Assembly: GCA_964511495.1 (NCBI GenBank)
Contig: CAZEFT010000001.1
Location: 186,001 to 250,000 of the forward strand
From: Litorimonas sp964511495
Lineage (GTDB): Bacteria; Pseudomonadota; Alphaproteobacteria; Caulobacterales; Maricaulaceae
Length of the DNA stretch: 64,000 nucleotides
Direction: 5' to 3'
A program made the translations under genes and the position numbers. A model generated the notes under the pieces. It did not search any database, was not told the origin of the DNA, and saw only the letters and a list, made by a program, of their open reading frames with translations. This document shows positions 18,591 through 27,322 of the stretch, in pieces (position 1 is the stretch's first letter; every line of letters starts with the position of its first letter).

Positions 18591-20077
18591 TGCGCCTCGT
18601 CCGAAAAGGATTGATGTTTGGAAACCTGATTGAGGTGACCTCACCTGCTTTGGTGGAGCGGTATAATCGCGCCCTCAAACATTTAATCGATAAAGAAACG
18701 GCGCTGAACGAGTTCCATATCGACATTGCCGGATACTCACCTGAAATTGGGGATGAGTTAGGGGACGACCTTTATCTCAACCCCAAAGGCTGTAACCAGA
18801 TGTTCATCCTGCTGACCACAGATCAAAAAACCGCGCCTTTATTAAATTCCAAATTCTCGACATCCCGCTCAATTTTACGGGAATATATCGAAGAGAATGA
18901 AGATCAGCTTTTCGCGCTCACAGCGCGCGAGGCCGTTGCTGGGGAATTGCTCAATTCCGTCTTTGATATGTCAGATCCGTCTGATCTCTTGCAAATCAAC
19001 CAAATAGAAATTGAAGCGGATACGATTCAAGAACATGTCGCCGAAGCCAATCAGCTAGGCGAGCAGATTGAGCGCTTTATGAGCGAAGATGATGCATGGT
19101 GGGATGATGTTCTGATTGCGCAAATGATTGAACTGGCCAAACGCACAGGCAATATTCAACGCAATCCCGTCAAGCTCGACAGCAAAATCTATCGGCAGGG
19201 TAATTATTATACGAACCATTTTGGCGGGATTTATGTCTTTCGCGATGCCGGCACACCCACCATCATTGCGCGCGAACCCGTTGAGGGCCTGAAAGACATT
19301 TTGATTGAACAAATCCTGACATTTGAAGATCGGGACGGCATTGCCAATTTTCTACGGGATGAAGGATTAAGCCAACTTATTGTACAATCCCCCAATCAAC
19401 ATACCGCCGGAATTATTAAGCAAAAAATTGATTTCATCACCATCACGACTGCGGCGGAACAGGGTCATAATCTGGCCGGATTGACGCGGCAAAATGTGCG
19501 CCTTTTGGAGCGGCGGTTTGCCGATGCCATGCCCGCTGAATATCATGGATTGATGGATGTGTGGCGATGGGCGAGCCTGGGCGGGCGAGTCCCAAAATTA
19601 AAACCGGAACATCCTGCCTTCTTCTACGCTCTGCGGTCGAGCCAACATAAAGATCGCGATTTGGTCAATATGTTGCTGTCTGATTTATCCCGTCTGGATT
19701 TTCGGCAGCTCTTTATCTGTAACAAACCTCTGTTTTACGAAACCTATCGCGGTTGGTCAGAACCAAAGAAGGAATATGTGGCCAGCTTTTTGGCCGATGA
19801 ATATGCCATGGATAAGGTCGGCGCGCGTGAAGCGCTCTTTGGCGATGAGCCCATGATGGAAGAGCCCGAAGTCACGCCACCTCAGGGGCGTGATGAACCA
19901 ACTCAGAAAAGCTCTAAAAGCAAGAAACCTTTCCGAAGTCCTTGGGGCGAAGCTCATGTTGATGAAGGTCTTTACCGCCTGCGCGATACGCGAGGGGAGC
20001 CCGATGATTTCAGAGAATTATATAAGGACTACCGCAAGAAAAATTACCGGAAAAAGAAGAAACGCAAAGATGATTAG
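18587..20077 (+). CDS. Unknown protein (DUF6638-like), fifth gene of the operon
   Basis: 496 aa; two adjacent ATG codons (18587, 18590) can serve as start, the first overlapping the upstream stop. Soluble, with a start MRLVRKGLMFGNLIEVTSPALVERYN-like segment and conserved-looking YLNPKGCNQMFILL. The last ~70 residues are charged and low complexity, ending in a Lys/Arg-rich tail (KKNYRKKKKRKDD). I believe this matches proteins annotated DUF6638 near AAA ATPases in Rhodobacteraceae, but that is memory and not verified. No enzymatic motif seen. The basic tail might bind nucleic acid or membrane. Confidence 0.8.
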   Translation: MMRLVRKGLMFGNLIEVTSPALVERYNRALKHLIDKETALNEFHIDIAGYSPEIGDELGDDLYLNPKGCNQMFILLTTDQKTAPLLNSKFSTSRSILREYIEENEDQLFALTAREAVAGELLNSVFDMSDPSDLLQINQIEIEADTIQEHVAEANQLGEQIERFMSEDDAWWDDVLIAQMIELAKRTGNIQRNPVKLDSKIYRQGNYYTNHFGGIYVFRDAGTPTIIAREPVEGLKDILIEQILTFEDRDGIANFLRDEGLSQLIVQSPNQHTAGIIKQKIDFITITTAAEQGHNLAGLTRQNVRLLERRFADAMPAEYHGLMDVWRWASLGGRVPKLKPEHPAFFYALRSSQHKDRDLVNMLLSDLSRLDFRQLFICNKPLFYETYRGWSEPKKEYVASFLADEYAMDKVGAREALFGDEPMMEEPEVTPPQGRDEPTQKSSKSKKPFRSPWGEAHVDEGLYRLRDTRGEPDDFRELYKDYRKKNYRKKKKRKDD

Positions 20078-20129
20078 TCATTTTATGAATGACGGCAAAA
20101 GTAAGGACGGCGTGAATTAGGAGCAAGTT

Positions 20130-20396
20130 ATGGCCGGATGGATTCGAAATATCATTATCATTTTCGCTATTCTCAGCGCAGTCTATGCCCTGTTGGTAAT
20201 GACGGCCAATATCCGACAAAGACGGAAACTACGTGCTGAATTTGATGTGTCCGAAACCTCGGATACAAAAGACGCTTTTGTGGAAGAAGGACTGAAACGT
20301 TATAATCGTTCACTGCGGCCTAAAATGCTTTTGGGCGTTTACCTTGTGCCTTTGTTGATTATGGGCGCGCTAATTTACCTCGCGCAATATGGATAA
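20130..20396 (+). CDS. Small two-helix membrane protein, sixth gene of the operon
   Basis: 88 aa with ribosome-binding site GGAG 7 nt before the ATG. One N-terminal membrane helix (IIIIFAILSAVYALLVM), a charged cytoplasmic or periplasmic loop with RQRRKLRAEF, and a second C-terminal helix (VYLVPLLIMGALIYLA). No family recognised. It probably anchors or regulates the ATPase-associated complex at the inner membrane. Confidence 0.75.
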   Translation: MAGWIRNIIIIFAILSAVYALLVMTANIRQRRKLRAEFDVSETSDTKDAFVEEGLKRYNRSLRPKMLLGVYLVPLLIMGALIYLAQYG

Positions 20397-20434
20397 GTGG
20401 CGTATGTGCCGACACGCGAATATAGGAGATTTTT

Positions 20435-21118
20435 ATGAAAGCCGTTAAATTATTCCTTGGCTTTTTGCTCTTCATCATCATTGCGACCCTGTTGCATTAT
20501 TACTTACCGCAGCGTGATATTGTTCGCATTGTTGGCACAGATGTTAAACGTATGGACGTAAGCAAGGGTTCACCTTTTTGGGACAGACCTGATGCCGGCA
20601 CGAACCGCGAAAATACTCGCGATGTCCGCTTCATCAATGCTGTACGAAAAAACGGCAAGGAAAGTGTCTACCGCAATGAAGACACAGAGTGGTCATTCCC
20701 TTTCTATCTGAAATTTGACAGTGGTGATCTCAATGCGCGTGCGCAAAACTTAGCTCAACAAAAAGAACAATGGGTCGCTATTCGTCATTATGGGTGGCGC
20801 ATTAAGCTCTTTTCGATCTTCCCCAATGCCACATCCGTGAAAAAATTAGACGGGCCCAATGTCTTTCTTGTCCCGTGGTTTAATATCTTTTTCATCGGCT
20901 TATGGCTGATTATCTTCTTTTCGATCTGGCGCGTTGTTAAGCGTTGGAAAACAAAAAATGTTGACCCGATTACTGACAAAATCGGTGATGAATTAAGTGA
21001 AGCGGCCCAAACCGCACGGGATCATGCCGATGCCGCAGGTGATAGCCTATCCAAGAAAGGCTCTGCTATCGGACGTCTGTGGCGTAAACTTTTCGGAACG
21101 AGCAAAAAAACGAAATGA
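20435..21118 (+). CDS. DUF1523 family membrane protein, last gene of the operon
   Basis: 227 aa. N-terminal membrane anchor (LFLGFLLFIIIATLLHYYL), a periplasmic domain with RIVGTDVKRMD and WVAIRHYGWRIKLFSIFPNA typical of DUF1523, a second membrane helix (FFIGLWLIIFFSIW) and a cytoplasmic helical, basic C-terminus. DUF1523 proteins are found in Alphaproteobacteria and have no known function. It is spaced 38 nt from the previous gene, with its own AGGAG site, and is probably the end of the operon. Confidence 0.85.
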   Translation: MKAVKLFLGFLLFIIIATLLHYYLPQRDIVRIVGTDVKRMDVSKGSPFWDRPDAGTNRENTRDVRFINAVRKNGKESVYRNEDTEWSFPFYLKFDSGDLNARAQNLAQQKEQWVAIRHYGWRIKLFSIFPNATSVKKLDGPNVFLVPWFNIFFIGLWLIIFFSIWRVVKRWKTKNVDPITDKIGDELSEAAQTARDHADAAGDSLSKKGSAIGRLWRKLFGTSKKTK

Positions 21119-21136
21119 AGACTTTAAACCGCTCAT

Positions 21137-21946
21137 TTAATTGAGGGGTTTATCTTCCATCATATAATTCAACGCCAATCGTCCGCCATCGACATAAATA
21201 CATTGTCCTGTGACATAGCTGGCATCTTCGGACAGTAAAAAGGCGGCGACTCCCGCCACCTCATCTGGCTGTGCAACACGCCCTAATGGCGTACGAGCAC
21301 GGATTTTCGCCATAGCATTTTCGTCGCCCACAACTCCGGCCAGCATATCAGTTTTGACTGAGCCCGGCCCGATTGCATTAACGCGTATACCATAAGGCGC
21401 GAGCTCTAACGCCATAGCGCGTGTCATCTGTAATAAGCCGCCTTTAGACACCGTGTAAGCGATGTAATCCGGAATCGCGACCGTATCATTAATCGAGGAC
21501 ATATTCACAATGGCGTAAGGCCTGTCATTCAAGCGTGATCGATCATCGCGGGCTTCAATCTCTTTGACCATATATTGCGCCACGGCCTTGGAAACCAAAA
21601 AGGCTCCGCGCAAGTTTACCGCTAAATTGCGATCAAAATCGTCGACACTCATATCCAGCGCGCCGCCTTTTACCGCAATGCCGGCATTATTGATTAAACC
21701 GTCTATGCGTCCGAAAGCGCCCAGTGTTTCGGCAATCAAATTATGAACCTGTAATTTATCCGAGACATCACATTCGACGAAGACGGCTTTATCCGTCCCG
21801 GAAGCAAGCTCTTCGCCTGCGCGGTAGCCTTCATCTGTGTCCATATCCGCCAAAACGACGTGGTGTCCGTCTTCGACCAATCTTTGCGCGCAAGCATAAC
21901 CAATGCCCCGCGCCGCCCCCGTAACGATGAAAACCTGATCTGACAT
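21137..21946 (-). CDS. Short-chain dehydrogenase/reductase (SDR)
   Basis: 269 aa, classical SDR size. TGAARGIG (residues 9-16) binds NAD(P); NNAG, Ser150/151 and Tyr164-x3-Lys168 form the catalytic set. Asp34-type acidic residue after strand 2 (LADMDTDEG) suggests NAD(H) preference. The C-terminal DEVAGVAAFLLSEDASYVTGQ is standard for the FabG-like group. Substrate unknown; sugar or acyl oxidoreduction are both possible. Convergent with the DUF1523 gene. Confidence 0.92.
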   Translation of the reverse strand: MSDQVFIVTGAARGIGYACAQRLVEDGHHVVLADMDTDEGYRAGEELASGTDKAVFVECDVSDKLQVHNLIAETLGAFGRIDGLINNAGIAVKGGALDMSVDDFDRNLAVNLRGAFLVSKAVAQYMVKEIEARDDRSRLNDRPYAIVNMSSINDTVAIPDYIAYTVSKGGLLQMTRAMALELAPYGIRVNAIGPGSVKTDMLAGVVGDENAMAKIRARTPLGRVAQPDEVAGVAAFLLSEDASYVTGQCIYVDGGRLALNYMMEDKPLN

Positions 21947-21975
21947 AAGTGAAGACCTTTATTGAGTGTCCATAG

Positions 21976-22016
21976 AAAAACCCGCCTTGGTGCCGATAAG
22001 ACACCGCAGACGGGTT
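21976..22016 (-). terminator. Rho-independent terminator of the minus-strand YdcH-like gene
   Basis: On the minus strand AACCCG...GGTG and CACC...CGGGTT form a long interrupted stem followed by TTTC. It sits just downstream of the 57-codon DUF465 gene and upstream of the SDR start, so the two minus-strand genes are separate units. Confidence 0.6.
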
Positions 22017-22035
22017 CTAAGCCTTGGAAGGGAGA

Positions 22036-22209
22036 TTAAGAGCCTGCCGCCTGTTTCATCACCAACTCTTGTTTGATTTGTAATTTTTTCTTTTTCAGTT
22101 CGGCTATTCGGATTGTGTCGGGCAACGGACTTCGCATTTCATTCTCTATTTTCTGCTCTAGGGAAGCATGTTTTGAGGTTAATTGTTCTAAATGCGCTGA
22201 TAATGCCAT
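22036..22209 (-). CDS. DUF465 (YdcH-like) small protein
   Basis: A 57-aa gene read directly from the sequence: it begins MALSAHLEQL, is all-helical, and ends VMKQAAGS. The pattern LxxKHxxLExxI...P.PD..RIAELKKKKLxIKQEL is that of the DUF465/YdcH family of small antiparallel helical-hairpin proteins, function unknown. AGGAG lies 6 nt before the start on the minus strand. It is divergent from a second YdcH-like gene. Confidence 0.85.
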   Translation of the reverse strand: MALSAHLEQLTSKHASLEQKIENEMRSPLPDTIRIAELKKKKLQIKQELVMKQAAGS

Positions 22210-22346
22210 TCACATCTCCTGTTTTCAGTTTGTTATAGCCTGACATGGTTAGCATATTTTCACAGGGGAGTTCTAGGAATTTCTATAAACATTGCTTAGG
22301 AGCTGTTAATCTTGCCCAGAGCCGCTCAAAGCTGTAAGAGTTGACA

Positions 22347-22601
22347 ATGTCCAATGACACACCAACAGATTTGCCCCCCATCGCCAATGATGAGGAAGTG
22401 GAACCAAGTCCAGAGGAGCTAAAAGCGCTTTTGGAAAAGCTGCGGGCCGAACATCGCCGTATTGATCAGGAAATTGAGGCGTTAATTGAAACAGGCGTTT
22501 CAGACGTGCTGAAAGTCAAGCGTATGAAGAAAATCAAATTGTCGATGAAAGACCAAATCGTTTATTTAGAAAACCAAATTACGCCGGACATTATTGCTTA
22601 A
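22347..22601 (+). CDS. DUF465 (YdcH-like) small protein with acidic N-terminal extension
   Basis: 84 aa from the ATG at 22347 (a TTG two codons upstream is less likely). The first ~25 residues are acidic and Pro-rich; the remainder is the YdcH hairpin (LLEKLRAEHRRIDQEIEAL...VKRMKKIKLSMKDQIVYLENQI). The paired arrangement with the minus-strand copy is common in Alphaproteobacteria. Function unknown. Confidence 0.85.
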   Translation: MSNDTPTDLPPIANDEEVEPSPEELKALLEKLRAEHRRIDQEIEALIETGVSDVLKVKRMKKIKLSMKDQIVYLENQITPDIIA

Positions 22602-22610
22602 AACAAGACT

Positions 22611-23264
22611 TTAAGCTGATTGCTGAACCAGGCTTTCTTTATAGCGATCTTTCGCCGAATACATGGCCTTATCCGCACGATTTAAAACGGATTCAGCCGA
22701 TTCACCCGGATTACAGGTCGCCACTCCCCAAGCCGCAGAAACACAGACTTTTTCTTGGTCGGCATGAACATATTGTTCCGAAATGCGACAGGAAAGAGCC
22801 GACGCTTTGGCTTCGGCAATGTCCGAGGATGATTTGAACAAGAGTACCCCAAATTCATCTCCGCCGAGCCGGGCGACCATGTCGCAATTCCGGACGCCAT
22901 CACATAAAACGTGACTAACCTTTTTCAATAAATCATCCCCCACGGCATGACCGTAATTATCATTGATGGATTTGAACCCGTTTAAGTCGAAGAAAATAAC
23001 CGAACTGACCAGATTATAGCGTTCCATGACATTTTGCGCGCGCTGCATCTCCCGCATGAACGCGCGACGATTATAAACCGGAAGAAGTGGATCGGTATCC
23101 GCTGCCTGTTCCAATTCCAATATCTTCAGACGGAGTCGCGCGATTTCACTGGAGAGATCCCTGTTCTCCTGTGCCAAACCGGTCTGAACGACAGACGGAT
23201 GTTCAGACAGACGTGCCCCTGCTTCGTTCAAAGCTTTCGAAACCGAACTTTGAGCCATTTGCAT
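22611..23264 (-). CDS. Small GGDEF diguanylate cyclase with coiled-coil N-terminus
   Basis: 217 aa. Residues ~30-55 form a coiled coil that would drive dimerisation, followed directly by a complete GGDEF domain: intact active site GGDEF at 134-138 and an intact inhibitory site RNCD (RxxD, 125-128) five residues before it. No membrane helix or sensory domain, so probably a cytosolic enzyme making c-di-GMP with product inhibition. Start could be Met1 or Met3. Convergent with the YdcH-like gene. Confidence 0.93.
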   Translation of the reverse strand: MQMAQSSVSKALNEAGARLSEHPSVVQTGLAQENRDLSSEIARLRLKILELEQAADTDPLLPVYNRRAFMREMQRAQNVMERYNLVSSVIFFDLNGFKSINDNYGHAVGDDLLKKVSHVLCDGVRNCDMVARLGGDEFGVLLFKSSSDIAEAKASALSCRISEQYVHADQEKVCVSAAWGVATCNPGESAESVLNRADKAMYSAKDRYKESLVQQSA

Positions 23265-23453
23265 TCCCCAGTACTAACCACAGATAGAAGCTCTACCTGA
23301 GGAGAGTTAAGAAACGGAAAATAACGCGGAATTTGTAAATTTTGCTCTATTTTCAGGGTGAGAACGGCGTGAAACACTGAATTTTTATTGGTTTCAGAGC
23401 CTCTTTCCTTTATGGAGTGACGCTTTCTCACCTCAAAAGAGGAAGACAGCCAA

Positions 23454-23945
23454 ATGACATCCGCCACACCTCCTGTCGCTATTATCATGGGTTCCACATC
23501 GGATTGGCCGACTATGGAACACGCTGCAAAGGCGTTGGACGCGTTGGGCATATCTTACGATTCTCAAGTCGTTTCGGCCCACCGAACGCCGGAGCGGCTC
23601 TTTAATTTCGCTAAATCCGCAGCAGGTAAAGGCTATCAAGTGATTATTGCCGGAGCAGGCGGTGCGGCTCACTTGCCCGGCATGGTGGCATCGCTCACCC
23701 GACTGCCTGTTTTGGGCGTCCCCGTACAAAGCGCTGCCTTGTCAGGCATGGATAGTCTTCTTTCGATCGCACAAATGCCGGGCGGCATCCCTGTCGGCAC
23801 TCTGGCAATCGGAAAATCAGGGGCAAAAAATGCCGGACTCATGGCCGCTTCTATTTTAGCCTTAAACGATGAAACCATTGCCCAACGATTGGAAGACTGG
23901 CGAAGCGCACAAACAGACTCGGTCGGTCTCGACCCTCAAGGTTGA
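23454..23945 (+). CDS. purE: N5-carboxyaminoimidazole ribonucleotide mutase
   Basis: 163 aa class I PurE, converting N5-CAIR to CAIR in purine biosynthesis. IIMGSTSDWPTM, the SAHRTP catalytic His region, GAGGAAHLPG and the PGGIPVGTLAIGKSGAKNAGL C-terminus are diagnostic. It is followed by purK 13 nt after its stop, supporting the N5-CAIR route rather than the single-enzyme carboxylase. Confidence 0.97.
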   Translation: MTSATPPVAIIMGSTSDWPTMEHAAKALDALGISYDSQVVSAHRTPERLFNFAKSAAGKGYQVIIAGAGGAAHLPGMVASLTRLPVLGVPVQSAALSGMDSLLSIAQMPGGIPVGTLAIGKSGAKNAGLMAASILALNDETIAQRLEDWRSAQTDSVGLDPQG

Positions 23946-23958
23946 TAAGAAACGGCTA

Positions 23959-25029
23959 ATGATGACAGATGCTCTCCCTCCCGGTTCGACGATAGGCATT
24001 TTCGGCAGCGGTCAATTGGGTCGTATGCTGGCTTTGGCTGCCGCCCGTTTGGGACTTAACACCCATATTTATGCGCCAACAGGCGCGGATAGTCCGGCGG
24101 CCCAAGTCGCCACAAATTTCACGACAGGGGATTATTGGGACGAAGACGCCGTTTTGAAATTTGCGCAATCCTGTGATGCGCTGACTTATGAATTTGAAAA
24201 TATTCCTTCCGCCACAGCAGAATTGGCCCAGTCCGCCAAACCACTCTTTCCGGCTCCAAATTGTCTTGATGTCTCACAAGACCGATTAAGCGAAAAACGC
24301 TTTATCTCTGAAACAGCAGGCGTCCCGGTTGCTCCTTTTGAAGACGTAAAAAATGCTTTCGACGTTAAGCGCTTTATGCGCCGCACTGACAGCGGGTGTG
24401 TTTTGAAAACCCGACGCTTCGGATATGACGGGAAAGGACAAGTCATCATTCGCACGCCCGACGAGATTGAAGAACAATGGGCCAAGATTGGCTCCGAACC
24501 AGTGATTGCCGAGGCTTTCATTCCTTTTGAACGCGAAGTTTCGATTATTTGTGCTCGGACACAAAAAGGAGAAATTGCCGCCTATCCTTTAACTGAGAAT
24601 GTCCACCGCAATCACATCCTTCATACAAGTGTCGCGCCAGCTCCTCGCGCCAATGGGAACGCTCAGGATTTGGCCATCCGAATCATGGAGGAATTGAATT
24701 ATGTCGGGGTCATGGCGACGGAATTTTTCGAACTCTCGGACGGTTCGCTCATGGTCAACGAAATCGCCCCTCGCGTTCATAATTCCGGGCACTGGACGCA
24801 AGATGCCGGCTGTACGGACCAATTTGAACAACATATTCGTGCCATCGCAGGCTGGCCTTTAGGAGAGACCACCCCTAAATCAGCCGTGACAATGACTAAT
24901 CTCATAGGTGATGATGTGACTGCTTGGGAGACATTCGCTTCTGAACCCGGAACATCTCTTCACCTCTATGGAAAGAAAGACATTCGTGCCGGACGTAAAA
25001 TGGGTCATATCAATCGCCCACACACATAG
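23959..25029 (+). CDS. purK: N5-carboxyaminoimidazole ribonucleotide synthase
   Basis: 356 aa from the ATG at 23959 (second ATG at 23962). The open frame extends to 23869 inside purE, but that extension encodes no PurK-like sequence. ATP-grasp enzyme: PreATP-grasp GIFGSGQLGRML, then VLKTRRFGYDGKGQ, EAFIPFEREVSII, and MVNEIAPRVHNSGHWT. It makes N5-CAIR from AIR, ATP and bicarbonate for PurE. Confidence 0.96.
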   Translation: MMTDALPPGSTIGIFGSGQLGRMLALAAARLGLNTHIYAPTGADSPAAQVATNFTTGDYWDEDAVLKFAQSCDALTYEFENIPSATAELAQSAKPLFPAPNCLDVSQDRLSEKRFISETAGVPVAPFEDVKNAFDVKRFMRRTDSGCVLKTRRFGYDGKGQVIIRTPDEIEEQWAKIGSEPVIAEAFIPFEREVSIICARTQKGEIAAYPLTENVHRNHILHTSVAPAPRANGNAQDLAIRIMEELNYVGVMATEFFELSDGSLMVNEIAPRVHNSGHWTQDAGCTDQFEQHIRAIAGWPLGETTPKSAVTMTNLIGDDVTAWETFASEPGTSLHLYGKKDIRAGRKMGHINRPHT

Positions 25030-25058
25030 GTTTGACAGGTCTGATGACGGGGCCTTAA

Positions 25059-25763
25059 CTAGCTCCGACGGCGACGCCGTTTAAAGCGCGGTAAGCCACC
25101 ATAGCGTAAAGCCCCCAAAGCAGAGGCTGGAGACGGCCAATCTTTCGTCGCAGATTTTACCTGCCATTTTAACCGTTCAAACTGCATGACATTGGCAATA
25201 CGCGCGTCCAGAAATTCTCGAGCCTTTACTTTGGCGGGGTCAGGGTCATTTAACCAAACGGGTAAAGTGGCGCCGATGACGCCGGATAATATTGTCCGCT
25301 TTGAATAATAATTTGCGTCGGTGGATGTATCACCAATCGCACGCCAAATCATATCCGCTGCCGCCCATAATTGCCCTGTCGCACTGAGGCGACCGGAGAG
25401 AAAGCTGTCGGGCAGGGCCAAACGCGACATAGCCCGTCGCGCAGCATCTTCGTGAGAGCCGATTGCTTCTAAGCGAGCCAATACGCCTTGGGTTACCTTA
25501 TCGCGGATTTTCATCTCTGATAGAGTTAAGGCGCTTAACCGCTCTTGCGCCGTCAAATTTAACTGCTCTGACCAATAGGCTAATAGGTCCAAAACACCTT
25601 CCGGAAAATAGAGTGCATCCGCACCCTCGGGCAGGTCTGTTCTATCAACAGCCTGGGCAAGCATTTTATCGGTCCAACCTTCAAACGGCACGAGGCCTAA
25701 GGCCGCCTCTAAGATTTCATCCCGAGGTGCAACATTTTTGGATTTTGCAGAGTACTCTGTCAT
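25059..25763 (-). CDS. COQ9 family protein (ubiquinone biosynthesis)
   Basis: 234 aa. TetR-like helical fold of the COQ9 family; the C-terminal signature MIWRAIGDTSTDANYYSKRTIL-type segment followed by LPVWLNDPD is clear. COQ9 binds lipids and presents quinone intermediates to the COQ7-type hydroxylase. The C-terminus is a basic Arg run. Convergent with purK with a 29-bp gap. Confidence 0.9.
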   Translation of the reverse strand: MTEYSAKSKNVAPRDEILEAALGLVPFEGWTDKMLAQAVDRTDLPEGADALYFPEGVLDLLAYWSEQLNLTAQERLSALTLSEMKIRDKVTQGVLARLEAIGSHEDAARRAMSRLALPDSFLSGRLSATGQLWAAADMIWRAIGDTSTDANYYSKRTILSGVIGATLPVWLNDPDPAKVKAREFLDARIANVMQFERLKWQVKSATKDWPSPASALGALRYGGLPRFKRRRRRS

Positions 25764-25835
25764 GGTTTCTATATAAGGCGCTACACTGCAGATGTCACCT
25801 GATGGGTCGGATTTGCCGCAGACGCATCAATCTCC

Positions 25836-27320
25836 TTAGCCCAGCTTCTTTCTCAAAATTGTACGTTTGAACCAATCATTAATCGCGCCGACTCCTGAAC
25901 CTGACAATACACCATATCGGAAAACACGGCCCGCCGCCCAGATTACACCGATAGAGACCAGTCCTAATACGACGGCAGAGACAATTAATTCCCATAAGGG
26001 TGGGTCAGAGGGCAGGCGAATAATGACGGCAAAAGGCGCAGATAAAGGAAACAGACTGGCAATCCGCAAAAGTGAGCTATCGGGCGAATTCAACCCTAAA
26101 GGCACAACTAAAATGCAAAGCGTTAAAACGATTACAATCGGGGTCGTAATCGTTTGAGCGTCCTGCATGGATTGACTCAAAGCCCCCATGGCGATGAAAC
26201 AGGCCCCGTAAAAAATATATCCCAAGACCAAAAAGATAATAAAGAAAATAATCATTTTCGGTGTGAAGCTCTCGACCAAAGCTCTCGCAATCTCTGAGTC
26301 TTGCATCGTAACGACAGCGATAATACCAACAATGCCGAGACATATATAAGGGGCCATTGCTGTCAGAGTAAGCGCGGCGACACCTAATAATTTTCCGAAG
26401 ATAATCTCTGAAAACCGTGTGGAGGCCAACATCATTTCAAGAAGCTTATTAAGCTTCTCTTCTAGCATGGAAGTCAATAACATGTAAGCGCCGGAAAAAA
26501 CGGTCAGCCATAAAAATCCCGACAGGGCCGCTGCAACGAAATAAGGCACCCTATCCGCTTTGGTTACGGCCTTTGCGCCGTCATCCACACCTTCTTTTGA
26601 CGGATCAAAGCTCTCAACTTTCAGCTTACCCTTTTGCGCCTCTTTGAAGCCTTCACGAGTTAATCCGCCTGAGGCTAAATATTGTGTTTCGGCTAAGGCC
26701 TTAAAATAGTCTTCTGTCAAAGACTTGGCTTCATAGGCATTAATGTTTTTTGACCAGTAATTAACAATAGGGCCGTCAGCATTTGATGAGATGCGAATGA
26801 GCCCGTCCAAAGAGCGAGCCTTGCCGTCTACCATGATGGTTTTTACGCCCAAGAGATAAGGTTTGATTGAATCTAAATCTTCTGCAGGCAAATCAACAAA
26901 ATTCAATTTTTTCTCAATCGGCTTTAACTGCCCTTTGAGAGCCGGAATGCGCGCTTCTATCTCTGCCTGTGCCGCATCAACACCGTCTTTTTCTAAAACC
27001 GTTTTAACGGCTTGCGCCGCTTCATCATCAAGCATTGTGCCTTGAAGGCTTTTTATGGCCTTTTCAAAAAGCGCTTTTTGCCGAGTTTCATGGAGAGCCA
27101 AAATACCGGCTTTATGTGCACCAGTTTCATCCAATATCGCCTCATAACGCGGCGGTGAAACTTCGACATCAAATTGCGTAAAGGCATAACCGATGGCGGC
27201 ACCGACAAAAGGCATAAGGAAGGAGATCCAGAACCCGACGGTTTTGACATAGCCAAGATAATCGCGTCTCGCGATTAGGAAGGTCCGGCGTAAATTTACC
27301 TTAGGAAGCCACGTTGTCAT
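25836..27320 (-). CDS. ABC-2 type transporter permease (NatB-like)
   Basis: 494 aa. One N-terminal membrane helix (TVGFWISFLMPFVGAAIGYAF), a ~220-residue extracytoplasmic domain, then about five to six helices including LWLTVFSGAYMLLTSMLEEKLNKLLEMML, the motif typical of NatB/YhaP permeases. It follows its ATPase gene with a 2-nt gap. Such pairs export Na+ or unknown small molecules; here the substrate is unknown. Confidence 0.9.
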   Translation of the reverse strand: MTTWLPKVNLRRTFLIARRDYLGYVKTVGFWISFLMPFVGAAIGYAFTQFDVEVSPPRYEAILDETGAHKAGILALHETRQKALFEKAIKSLQGTMLDDEAAQAVKTVLEKDGVDAAQAEIEARIPALKGQLKPIEKKLNFVDLPAEDLDSIKPYLLGVKTIMVDGKARSLDGLIRISSNADGPIVNYWSKNINAYEAKSLTEDYFKALAETQYLASGGLTREGFKEAQKGKLKVESFDPSKEGVDDGAKAVTKADRVPYFVAAALSGFLWLTVFSGAYMLLTSMLEEKLNKLLEMMLASTRFSEIIFGKLLGVAALTLTAMAPYICLGIVGIIAVVTMQDSEIARALVESFTPKMIIFFIIFLVLGYIFYGACFIAMGALSQSMQDAQTITTPIVIVLTLCILVVPLGLNSPDSSLLRIASLFPLSAPFAVIIRLPSDPPLWELIVSAVVLGLVSIGVIWAAGRVFRYGVLSGSGVGAINDWFKRTILRKKLG

Positions 27321-27322
27321 AA

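Noticed and set aside
21125..21152. Hairpin between the DUF1523 and SDR genes as a terminator
   Set aside because: The stem AAACC-CTCA/TGAG-GGTTT includes the SDR stop codon and has no clear T-tract, so support is too weak to list.
23869..23958. Upstream extension of purK into purE
   Set aside because: The 30 extra residues are out of frame with purE and unlike PurK N-termini, which begin near the Rossmann motif after 23962.
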